NCBI GenBank assembly: GCA_946886925.1
Contig: CAMPJQ010000146.1
Span: 1 to 6,847, forward strand
Source of the DNA: an uncultured Terrimonas sp.
Lineage (GTDB): Bacteria > Bacteroidota > Bacteroidia > Chitinophagales > Chitinophagaceae
Reading direction: 5' to 3'
Length of the DNA: 6,847 bases
Below the pieces are notes generated by a model, which saw nothing but the letters and a program-made list of their open reading frames with translations, ran no database searches and was not told where the DNA came from. This document shows positions 1 through 6,155 of the stretch, in pieces (positions within the stretch are counted from its first letter, which is position 1; each line of letters begins with the position of its first letter). The position numbers and the translations under genes were made by a program.

Positions 1-1462
1 GTTTTAGCATATCGTTGCGATTGGCCATATCCCAGGCGGTAAAAAATATTAGCTTTGCTCTTTTTTGCATCAGGCTGTAATTGATCTTATCCGGCGTATC
101 GCTTGGTTTATGGTAATCGGGATGTAAACCGCTGAAATAAAATATAACCGGTACCCCGTTTTTGGCAAAATTATAATGGTCGCTCCGATAATAGATCCTT
201 TCCGGATCTTTGGGATCATTGTATTTATAATCCAGTTCCAGTTTGCTGTATTTTTTATTGATCTCCTCGCTAATGGGTTTCAGGTCGGAGCTCAGTTTAT
301 CATCACCAACAATATAAATATAATTGGAAGAGTCTCCGTGTGTACGACTGGGATCTATCCGTCCTATCATATCAATATTCAAATTAACCGTGGTTTTATC
401 CAAAGGCAGGGCGGGGTGCAATGAATAGTAATCGGAACCCCATAATCCTTTTTCCTCGCCACTTACGGTCATAAACAAAATACTTCTTCGCGGACCCTTG
501 CCCGCCGCTTTTGCTTTTGAAAATGCTTTTGCCAGTTCCAGTATGGCTACTGTACCCGAGCCATCGTCATCGGCGCCATACCAGATGACACCATTTTTTG
601 TTCCCAGGTGATCATAATGGGCGGTAAGTACCACGTATTCATCCTTTAAATCGGTACCTTCCAAAATGCCCAGCACATTGCTGCTTTGCAGGGTAATGGT
701 TGTTTTATTAAAGCTGAGCGCTATGTTGGCTGCATATACCTGTGGCGTTTGCGCTGATGCTTTTTGGGCAGTATATCCTGGGCCTATGATTTTTTCTGCC
801 AGTTTTTCGCTGATATTAAATGTATTGATGCGCTGGATTTTCTGGTAGCGGTTCACATACATATTTCCTTTGTTGTTTGTGGGGGTAATATTTTTATTGA
901 TCACTAAAAGAGCAGCCGCGCCATTTTTCATAGCGGCATTTTGCTGCGTAAAACCACTGAAGCCTTTTCGACTGCCAGCCGGAACATCACCAGACCATAC
1001 CATCACCAATTTTCCCTTTACATCCAGTCCTTTGTAATCATCATGCGTTGAATCGCTTATCCCGTTTCCTGCAAAAACAACCTCCGAAAAACGATAGGCC
1101 GCAGGATGATTGGCCGTAAGATTAACCGAAAAATCTTTACCCGCTTCAAATGCTGTATCGTTTACAGATAAGGAAAGATTTTGTAAAGAGTCAATATATA
1201 CAGGGAAATACATCTGATAACCGTTGCTGTTTCCCGGAGCCAGCCCAAGTGTTTTGAATTCGTTTTGAATATACGCCGCAGCTTTTCGCTGCCCTTCGGT
1301 AGCCGTTTCACGGCCTTCCATTCCGGCGCCGGCAATAAGGTATAAATGCCTTCGCATATCTTCAATTGTAATATTCTTTGCAAAGGGTTTGGGATTGATT
1401 TTGCGCTGCGCCTGAACCAACAGGGCCGGTAAAACAAAAAGCAACAATACCAGTTTTTTCAT
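1..1462 (-). CDS. Secreted M28-family zinc aminopeptidase with PA domain (3' end cut off by window edge)
   Basis: An uninterrupted reading frame runs from ATG at 1462 to the left edge, giving 487 codons without a stop. The start is followed by a clear signal peptide (MKKLVLLLFVLPALLVQAQ), so the protein is exported. Residues about 125-240 resemble a protease-associated (PA) domain inserted before the catalytic core, as in many M28 peptidases. All five zinc ligands and the catalytic base are visible by comparison with Aeromonas aminopeptidase: His282 (HYDHLG), the bridging Asp299 (GADDDGSG), catalytic Glu336 and ligand Glu337 (GEEKGLWGS), Asp364 (NIDMIGR) and His451 (HPDYHKPSDT). The frame reaches about 36 residues past His451, so probably only the last few residues are missing. 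The family removes N-terminal amino acids from peptides; here the likely site is the periplasm or cell exterior, for nutrient scavenging. It follows rpiB on the same strand, 88 bp downstream. Exact substrate preference cannot be read from sequence. Confidence 0.93.
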   Translation of the reverse strand, partial: MKKLVLLLFVLPALLVQAQRKINPKPFAKNITIEDMRRHLYLIAGAGMEGRETATEGQRKAAAYIQNEFKTLGLAPGNSNGYQMYFPVYIDSLQNLSLSVNDTAFEAGKDFSVNLTANHPAAYRFSEVVFAGNGISDSTHDDYKGLDVKGKLVMVWSGDVPAGSRKGFSGFTQQNAAMKNGAAALLVINKNITPTNNKGNMYVNRYQKIQRINTFNISEKLAEKIIGPGYTAQKASAQTPQVYAANIALSFNKTTITLQSSNVLGILEGTDLKDEYVVLTAHYDHLGTKNGVIWYGADDDGSGTVAILELAKAFSKAKAAGKGPRRSILFMTVSGEEKGLWGSDYYSLHPALPLDKTTVNLNIDMIGRIDPSRTHGDSSNYIYIVGDDKLSSDLKPISEEINKKYSKLELDYKYNDPKDPERIYYRSDHYNFAKNGVPVIFYFSGLHPDYHKPSDTPDKINYSLMQKRAKLIFFTAWDMANRNDMLK

Positions 1463-1483
1463 AATGCGATCTTTTGAAATAAA

Positions 1484-1520
1484 TATGCCCAAACATAATG
1501 GAAAATTACATTTGGGCATA
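1484..1520. repeat. Perfect 10-bp inverted repeat between rpiB and the M28 peptidase gene
   Basis: TATGCCCAAA (1484-1493) and TTTGGGCATA (1511-1520) are exact reverse complements separated by 17 bases. Read on the minus strand, the hairpin lies 30 bp after the rpiB stop and is followed by the T-rich stretch TTTATTTC, so it could be a weak intrinsic terminator for rpiB. The arm nearest the peptidase gene also overlaps the candidate -7 element of that gene, so an operator role is equally possible. Confidence 0.6.
1490..1497 (-). promoter_or_regulatory. Candidate Bacteroidota -7 element for the M28 peptidase gene
   Basis: The minus strand reads TATGTTTG, an exact match to TANNTTTG, and ends 27 bases before the start codon at 1462. 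No convincing -33 TTTG lies at the expected distance upstream. The motif is short and AT-rich, so a chance match is possible; its position in the gap and overlap with the inverted repeat support it modestly. Confidence 0.35.
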
Positions 1521-1550
1521 CAGTTGTTGTGATAATTGGTAACAAGTCAA

Positions 1551-2015
1551 TTATAAGCAGGCTATTTTACCTACTCTTTTCGCGTGTCGTCCGCCTTCAA
1601 ATTCTGTTTTAATAAATTTCCATATCATTTCCATGGCAAGTTCCACAGATACAAAGCGACTGGGTATACAAATAATATTGGCATCATTGTGCATGCGTGC
1701 CATTTTACTTACGGTAGCACTCCAGCAAATAGCGGCCCGCACATGCTGGTGTTTATTGGCTGTTATGGCCACGCCATTACCACTACCACATAAAAGGATA
1801 CCAAAGGCCACCTCTTGTTTTTCCACAGCAATAGCCACAGGATGGGCGAAATCGGGGTAATCAACCGAATCTTTGGAATCCGTTCCAAAGTCTTTTAACT
1901 GGAAGCCCTCCGTTTTCAGTTGCGCTATAATTTCTTCTTTATAGGCAAATCCGGCATGATCGCAACCGATAGCAATTGGTTGAAAAAGATTAAACGACGA
2001 CCGAAGCATGCTCAT
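1551..2015 (-). CDS. rpiB: Ribose-5-phosphate isomerase B (RpiB/LacAB family)
   Basis: This 154-residue protein matches the RpiB family along its whole length. The enzyme interconverts ribose 5-phosphate and ribulose 5-phosphate in the cytoplasmic non-oxidative pentose phosphate pathway. Visible motifs are the phosphate/substrate loop IGCDHAG (Asp19, His20), the segment DYPDFAHPVA, the catalytic cysteine in GILLCGSGNG (Cys76, equivalent to E. coli Cys66), His109 in ARMHNDANI (equivalent to E. coli His99, ring opening) and the C-terminal GGRHAKRVGKI. Residues 1-12 form a short extension before the usual family start. ATG codons at 2015 and 2009 are both in frame and no Shine-Dalgarno sequence separates them, so the start is uncertain by two residues. 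A LacA/LacB or allose-6-phosphate isomerase role is possible for family members, but nothing around it suggests sugar-specific catabolism. Confidence 0.95.
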   Translation of the reverse strand: MSMLRSSFNLFQPIAIGCDHAGFAYKEEIIAQLKTEGFQLKDFGTDSKDSVDYPDFAHPVAIAVEKQEVAFGILLCGSGNGVAITANKHQHVRAAICWSATVSKMARMHNDANIICIPSRFVSVELAMEMIWKFIKTEFEGGRHAKRVGKIACL

Positions 2016-2050
2016 ATATTACAATGTTTGCCTGTGAAGAATACAGGATA

Positions 2051-2058
2051 CAAAAATA
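2051..2058 (-). promoter_or_regulatory. Candidate -7 element for rpiB
   Basis: The minus strand reads TATTTTTG, matching TANNTTTG, and lies 35-41 bases before the two possible rpiB start codons, a normal leader length. A matching -33 TTTG at 19-21 bases upstream was not found, so this is a tentative site. Confidence 0.3.
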
Positions 2059-2223
2059 AGCAAAGCCATGCATACCTGATATTAATCTTGTGTACAGTTC
2101 TGCGTTCCGACATAAAAAAAACCGGAAGACGGTATCAGGTGGCTGTTATTGAACACAATTCCATACCGTATTAAAAATTTCGTCTGCTACTCAGGAATTT
2201 GTATCTTAACAAGGGGTTTCGTT

Positions 2224-2236
2224 CACTTTAAAAGTG
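2224..2236. repeat. Short palindrome immediately before the AraC regulator start codon
   Basis: CACTTT (2224-2229) and AAAGTG (2231-2236) are exact reverse complements around one central A, four bases upstream of the ATG at 2241. In this position it could be an autoregulatory operator or a small leader hairpin that affects initiation. The sequence is AT-rich and short, so chance is not excluded. Confidence 0.4.
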
Positions 2237-2240
2237 TGGT

Positions 2241-3128
2241 ATGCTCAACACATACGATTTTCAGGTAGAACATCCGGAAATGTTTGCACATCTGGCGGTA
2301 AAGGATTTGCTTTTTCTCCATTACAAATGTCCGCAGGAGGATAAAATGATCCATATTTACACTCACCTCAACAAATTCATATTTGTGCTGGAGGGAAAAA
2401 AGGCGCTCCACCACCGCAATCAGTCATTGTTGCTTACTACACAAACAGCTGTCTTTTTAAAAAAGACAGCATATAGCCAGGAAAGGTTCCGGGAAATAGA
2501 ATGGGAGGTGCTTTGCTTTTATTGTCCCGACAACTATTTGCGGCAGATTTTTTCAGAATACCGTCATCAGCTTCCCTTAAAAAATTTGCCGGTTGCCGGC
2601 AGTGATGTGTTGATTGAAATAAATATAAATCCCATTACCCGCGCATTTTTTTATAGTATAGTGCCTTACTTTAAGCAAAAACCCCAGCCTTCCGAAAACT
2701 TATTGGAGCTAAAATTCAAAGAATTGCTTTTCAGCATTCTTGTTAACCCCGCCAATGCGCAACTGCTGGCGTATGTAAACAATATCATTGAGCAGCATAA
2801 GCCTTTGTTATCCGATATTATGGAAGCCAATTTCACTTTCAACTTATCGCTTATGGAATATGCAAGAATGGCGCAACGCAGCCTGGCTACATTTAAAAGG
2901 GAGTTTATAAAAACTTATCACACCACACCCGGCAAATGGCTTTCACAAAAGAGATTGGAGTATGCACAACAGCTTTTGGATACGAGTACAAAAAATGTAA
3001 ATCAAATCGCCGAGGACAGTGGCTATGAAAATGTAACACATTTTAGCAGGGTTTTTAAAGAAAAATTTGGATTAGCCCCGTTGCAATACCGCAAGCAGAA
3101 TCATTCCATGCTTTCAGAAAACCAATAA
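2241..3128 (+). CDS. AraC-family transcriptional regulator with ExsA-like N-terminal domain
   Basis: This 295-residue protein has the usual AraC-regulator length and plan. The N-terminal half (about 20-130) looks like the cupin-type sensor of ExsA-like regulators: the stretch FVLEGKKALHHRNQSLLL (48-65) followed by AVFLKKTAYS (70-79) resembles the ExsA pattern of a beta-strand hairpin and a 'ga-fl-kk-y' segment. The C-terminal 100 residues hold the paired helix-turn-helix of the family: the first near NLSLMEYARMAQRSLATFKR (201-220) and the second near NVNQIAEDSGYENVTHFSR (252-270), ending in the conserved FKEKFGLAPLQYRK (272-285). It is expected to bind DNA as a dimer in the cytoplasm; its ligand or partner protein is unknown. 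No type III secretion genes are nearby, so an ExsA-type role should not be assumed. It precedes a second AraC-type gene by 10 bp and is probably co-transcribed with it. Confidence 0.9.
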   Translation: MLNTYDFQVEHPEMFAHLAVKDLLFLHYKCPQEDKMIHIYTHLNKFIFVLEGKKALHHRNQSLLLTTQTAVFLKKTAYSQERFREIEWEVLCFYCPDNYLRQIFSEYRHQLPLKNLPVAGSDVLIEININPITRAFFYSIVPYFKQKPQPSENLLELKFKELLFSILVNPANAQLLAYVNNIIEQHKPLLSDIMEANFTFNLSLMEYARMAQRSLATFKREFIKTYHTTPGKWLSQKRLEYAQQLLDTSTKNVNQIAEDSGYENVTHFSRVFKEKFGLAPLQYRKQNHSMLSENQ

Positions 3129-3138
3129 AATTGTTCTT

Positions 3139-4242
3139 ATGCCCCTCTATATGGATTTTCATAAGTTTGATAACATAACCCTTGAAGCTGCTAAAACAGC
3201 CCATACTGCTGATTTGGGAGTGCAGGATAAATATGGCGTAAAACACCACCAGTTTTGGGTGAATGAAGCAGAAGGCACTGTATTTTGCCTGATTGAAGGT
3301 CCTGATAAGAACACCTGTGCAAAGGTGCACCAGATTTCACATGGCAATGTTGCCTGTGCCCTTACAGAAGTAGAACCCGGGATTTATGAAAAACTGATGG
3401 GCAAAGACTATAAACTGGATCATGGCCATGTGCGCTACACAGACGGAACGACCGACACCGGCTACAGGAGCATTTTGACAGCCTCTTTTTTTGCCATTGC
3501 AACTGCAACCATTTCAGAGAGCCTCTCCCCTTTATTAGCCCCTCATTGGGGCAGAAAACTCATCATTGACAATATCGCAGCTTTTAAAGGAAGAGAATTA
3601 AAATGGGAAACAGATGATAGTATTACCGGCATTTTTAATGATGCAGTGCAGGCGGTGCAATGTGCATTGCAAATCCGGGAGCAGCTTATTGCATCACAGG
3701 CAAAAGGTCCGCAGATTGTTGTAAAAATTGGTTTAAGCGCATCGCAACCGGTAACAGCACAGGGCGATTTTTTTAAAGCGTCTATTAAACTGGCACATAG
3801 AATGAGTATGACGGCGCAGGACAATCAAATACTTATTTCTGCTCTTGTAAAAAAGCTGTGCTGCGATGAACAAGTTGTATCTGATACATCTTTGTTCAAA
3901 TCGCTCAAACTAAAAGAAGAGGAATTTATATCTGCCCTGATGGATATTACCGAAGCAGGATTATCAGATCATCGGTTCGACCTCAACAGCATCAGCAGCG
4001 AAATTTGTGTAAGCCGCCCCCAGCTTTACCGCAAAATTACGGCATTAACCGGGCGGTCTCCCCATACCTTTATACTTGATCTGCGCATGGATAAGGCCAT
4101 GTCCTTGCTGAAGCAGAAAAAAATAAATATCGCCGAAATCGCTTATCAAACCGGTTTCAATAGTCCCTCCTATTTTTCCAAATGCTTTTCTGAAAAATTT
4201 GGATGCACTCCTTCGCTCTTTGCTAAAATCAATGTAGCCTGA
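3139..4242 (+). CDS. Three-domain regulator: DUF4242 (nickel-binding-like) + degenerate nucleotide cyclase-like domain + AraC HTH
   Basis: This 367-residue protein joins three modules. Residues 1-85 match DUF4242, the SCO4226-type nickel-binding ferredoxin-like fold; the segments MDFHKF, AHTADLGVQDKYGVKHHQFW (21-40) and KVHQISHGNVA are characteristic, and histidines 8, 22, 36, 37, 64 and 68 could bind metal. Residues about 108-245 follow the class III adenylate/guanylate cyclase pattern: YRSILTASFFAIAT (109-122) aligns with the usual RTILFTDIVGST, KWETDDSITGIF (155-166) with the GDG loop, VVKIGLSASQPVTAQGDFF (194-212) with the next strand and loop, and KLAHRM (217-222) with the AAR motif. The first metal aspartate is Ser116 and the GDG loop is DDS, so catalysis is doubtful. 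Residues 265-367 form an AraC double helix-turn-helix (SSEICVSRPQLYRKI at 286-300; NIAEIAYQTGFNSPSYFSK at 330-348). The combination suggests a one-component regulator sensing a metal or a nucleotide-like ligand; that is inference. It lies 10 bp after another AraC gene. Confidence 0.88.
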   Translation: MPLYMDFHKFDNITLEAAKTAHTADLGVQDKYGVKHHQFWVNEAEGTVFCLIEGPDKNTCAKVHQISHGNVACALTEVEPGIYEKLMGKDYKLDHGHVRYTDGTTDTGYRSILTASFFAIATATISESLSPLLAPHWGRKLIIDNIAAFKGRELKWETDDSITGIFNDAVQAVQCALQIREQLIASQAKGPQIVVKIGLSASQPVTAQGDFFKASIKLAHRMSMTAQDNQILISALVKKLCCDEQVVSDTSLFKSLKLKEEEFISALMDITEAGLSDHRFDLNSISSEICVSRPQLYRKITALTGRSPHTFILDLRMDKAMSLLKQKKINIAEIAYQTGFNSPSYFSKCFSEKFGCTPSLFAKINVA

Positions 4243-4248
4243 ACAACG

Positions 4249-4260
4249 ATCTGATCAGAT
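4249..4260. repeat. 12-bp perfect palindrome after the fusion regulator gene
   Basis: ATCTGATCAGAT is fully self-complementary and starts six bases after the TGA stop of the fusion regulator. It has no loop or T-tract, so it is not a standard terminator. It could be a dimeric protein-binding site for the downstream oxidase promoter, or chance. Confidence 0.45.
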
Positions 4261-4463
4261 ATTGATATTCTTTGAATAATAATTGATACCTGCCTGCAAA
4301 AGCGCGATCTACCTTTGTGATCAATTACCCTTCCTCGATTTGTTACTATTCTTCCAACAGATCCTTTGAATGCTCCTGCTTTGTTTTTGATACCCAAAGA
4401 ACAATTGAACCTGTAAGACAGATTTTTGAGCTTTTAAGAAAAGCATACGATCCTGTGGCTCAA

Positions 4464-4471
4464 TAATTTTG
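4464..4471 (+). promoter_or_regulatory. Candidate -7 element for the FAD-linked oxidase gene
   Basis: TAATTTTG matches the Bacteroidota TANNTTTG element exactly and ends 42 bases before the ATG at 4514, a normal leader length. The nearest upstream TTTG (4425-4428) is too far for the usual 19-21 base spacing, so only the -7 half is supported. Confidence 0.4.
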
Positions 4472-4513
4472 TACAGGCTTTAGCAAGTAATTCATCACTT
4501 CAAATATTGCCAT

Positions 4514-5905
4514 ATGACATCTCAAACGATTGCTGCTTTCAAAGCCGGTTTACGTGGAAAACTGATTCAGCCGGAAGATGCTGAATACAATAACGCCCGG
4601 AAAATATACAACGGTATGATTGATAAACATCCAGCGCTGATTGCCCAATGCGCAGATACTGCCGATGTGATCGCTTCTGTAAATTTTGCGAGGGACAATG
4701 ATATACTCCTTGCCGTAAGAAGCGGGGGCCATAACGGAGGCGGCTTGGGAATATGCGATGATGGGTTGGTAATTGATTTGTCGCCCATGAAATATACACA
4801 TGTTGACCCCGCAGGCATGACGGTGCTGGCAGGCGCAGGATGTACCTGGGGTGATATTGATCATGCCACCCATGCATTTGGACTGGCAACCCCCAGCGGC
4901 ATTATTTCCACCACAGGTGTAGGGGGGTTAACATTGGGTGGTGGACTTGGCCATCTTACGCGGAAATGCGGATTGAGCATTGATAATGTGCTGTCTGTTG
5001 ACATGGTGCTGGCAAACGGCGATTTTGTTACAGCCAATGCCGGGCAAAACCAGGACCTGTACTGGGCCATAAGAGGAGGAGGAGGAAATTTTGGTGTGGT
5101 AACTTCTTTCCTTTTCAAACTGCACCACATTGATACCGTATATGCCGGCCCAATGCTGTATGAAATGAGCGAAGCCAAAGAAGTAATGGAATGGTACCAG
5201 GATTTGATTGTTAAAGCGCCCGACGATCTGAACGGTTTTTTTGCTTTTCTTACAGTGCCGCCCGGAGATCCATTTCCCGCACACCTCCATCTTAAGAAAA
5301 TGTGCGGTATAGTATGGACTTATACCGGGCCGATGGAGCAGGAAGAAGAAACATTTAAACCCATTCGTGCTTTTAAACAGCCGGCACTTGACCTGGTGGG
5401 GCCGCTACCACAGCCTGCGTTACAAAGTATGTTTGATGCATTGTATCCTCCCGGTTTGCAATGGTACTGGAAAGCCGACTTTGTAAATGAACTTACTGAG
5501 GCATCCATTATTGAGCATATTCGTTTTGGTGAAACCTTGCCTTCCATGCATTCTACCATGCACCTGTATCCTATTAACGGTGCCGCCAGCCGCATAGCAA
5601 AAATGGAAACACCCTGGAATTACCGTGATGCGGTTTGGGGAATGGTAATGGTAGGGGTTGATCCTGACCCGGCAAACAACAACAAAACCATTGCATGGGC
5701 AAAACAATATTGGGAAGCATTGCATCCTTATTCCGCTGGCGGCGCCTATGTAAATATGATGATGGATGAAGGCGAAGACCGCGTGAAAGCAAGTTATGGA
5801 GATAATTACGAAAGACTGGTAGAGATAAAAACCAAATACGATCCTGATAATTTATTCAGTGTAAATCAAAATATTAAACCACAAAGGGTAGAAGCTATGG
5901 CCTAG
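4514..5905 (+). CDS. FAD-linked oxidase, PCMH-type with berberine-bridge C-terminal segment
   Basis: This 463-residue protein has the length and order of bacterial berberine-bridge-enzyme-like oxidases. The FAD-binding PCMH domain covers about residues 35-205. It contains VRSGGHNGGGLG (68-79), whose His73 is the expected site of 8-alpha-histidyl FAD attachment, then TPSGIISTTGVGGLTLGGG (126-144) and LGHLTRKCGLSIDNVLSVDM (145-164), and DLYWAIRGGGGNFGVVTSF (181-199). The C-terminal BBE segment is clear at YVNMMMDEGEDRVKASYGDN (412-431) and KYDPDNLFSVNQNIKP (441-456). In bicovalent members a cysteine sits in the 'G-x-C-P-x-x-G-x-G-G' stretch; here that position is Ile/Ser (GIISTTGVGG), so a single covalent link is predicted. 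Such enzymes typically oxidise alcohols, sugars or phenolic compounds with O2 as acceptor, releasing H2O2; the substrate cannot be told. No signal peptide is visible, so it is probably cytoplasmic. It lies downstream of two AraC-type regulators and may be their target. Confidence 0.92.
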   Translation: MTSQTIAAFKAGLRGKLIQPEDAEYNNARKIYNGMIDKHPALIAQCADTADVIASVNFARDNDILLAVRSGGHNGGGLGICDDGLVIDLSPMKYTHVDPAGMTVLAGAGCTWGDIDHATHAFGLATPSGIISTTGVGGLTLGGGLGHLTRKCGLSIDNVLSVDMVLANGDFVTANAGQNQDLYWAIRGGGGNFGVVTSFLFKLHHIDTVYAGPMLYEMSEAKEVMEWYQDLIVKAPDDLNGFFAFLTVPPGDPFPAHLHLKKMCGIVWTYTGPMEQEEETFKPIRAFKQPALDLVGPLPQPALQSMFDALYPPGLQWYWKADFVNELTEASIIEHIRFGETLPSMHSTMHLYPINGAASRIAKMETPWNYRDAVWGMVMVGVDPDPANNNKTIAWAKQYWEALHPYSAGGAYVNMMMDEGEDRVKASYGDNYERLVEIKTKYDPDNLFSVNQNIKPQRVEAMA

Positions 5906-6155
5906 CAATTATGCCTGGCACGCATTGCCTCATTCGGCGGAAGGAGCAGGTTAAGCAGCTATTGCAAAGCTTTTGGATAATGACAGCCATTTTGCAGCAA
6001 AAGGTGATTCAACTCAATGGGCATCTTGCGGGGTTGGTGTATTATTATTTACCCAAAGGGAGACTGTTTGATTGATAAAATATTTTTTCTTGTCCATTAT
6101 TCATAATACGATTAAAAGCGATGAAAATATTCTTCACCCTAAAGCAACTAACATC
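5906..6155. other. Intergenic region before the globin gene, with two short open frames of unknown status
   Basis: Two unrecognised reading frames overlap in this 250-bp stretch. One begins with ATG at 5911, five bases after the oxidase stop, and encodes 54 residues (MPGTHCLIRRKEQVKQLLQS at the start) to TGA at 6073-6075. The other lacks a start codon, is open for 38 codons from 5955 to 6068 in the same frame as the downstream globin, and has a protein-like composition (for example AAIAKLLDNDSHFAAKGDS). Neither matches a family I know. The stretch may hold a small gene, a decayed gene fragment or only spacer. No exact TANNTTTG element was found; TATTTTTT at 6081-6088 is the nearest approach to a promoter for the globin. 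Confidence 0.4.

Larger units (their letters stand above)
2016..2240. other. Divergent intergenic region between rpiB and the AraC-type regulator
   Basis: This 225-bp spacer must hold promoters for both directions. For rpiB a candidate -7 element is marked separately. A 7-bp inverted repeat, ACGGTAT (2129-2135) and ATACCGT (2163-2169) with a 27-base loop, lies in the middle and could be a regulator site or chance. For the plus-strand regulator, TTTG at 2198-2201 is a possible -33 motif but no good -7 partner follows at normal spacing. No coding sequence is convincing here. Confidence 0.5.
4243..4513. other. Intergenic region upstream of the FAD-linked oxidase
   Basis: This 271-bp spacer carries a 12-bp perfect palindrome just after the preceding stop (marked separately), a small AT-rich hairpin TATTC-TTT-GAATA (4266-4278) and a candidate -7 element near its right end. 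One frame stays open from 4287 to 4463 (59 codons) but has no ATG and resembles no family I recognise, so it is not called a gene. A T-rich intrinsic terminator after the regulator gene is not evident. Confidence 0.5.

Noticed and set aside
1162..1437. 91-residue minus-strand open frame
   Set aside because: It lies inside the M28 peptidase gene in another frame; the peptidase frame has a signal peptide and all zinc ligands.
1920..2174. 84-residue plus-strand open frame across the rpiB 5' end and the divergent spacer
   Set aside because: It is largely antisense to rpiB and its remaining part is AT-rich promoter DNA with no family similarity.
2241..3128. Idea that the ExsA-like regulator marks a type III secretion locus
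   Set aside because: No secretion genes are in the window, and ExsA-like sensor domains occur widely in Bacteroidota AraC regulators.
4170..4397. 75-residue minus-strand open frame over the regulator 3' end and spacer
   Set aside because: It overlaps the AraC C-terminus antisense, has no family resemblance and no promoter-like element.
4287..4463. 59-codon open stretch upstream of the oxidase
   Set aside because: It has no ATG and no recognisable similarity, and ends inside the candidate promoter element; treated as spacer.
4539..5290. Several overlapping minus-strand open frames of 83-120 residues opposite the FAD oxidase
   Set aside because: They are antisense to a well-supported oxidase, resemble no family, and come from codon bias in the real gene.
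6072..6155. N-terminal extension of the globin from a TTG codon
   Set aside because: The added 28 residues do not fit the family; ATG at 6156 gives the normal globin length.
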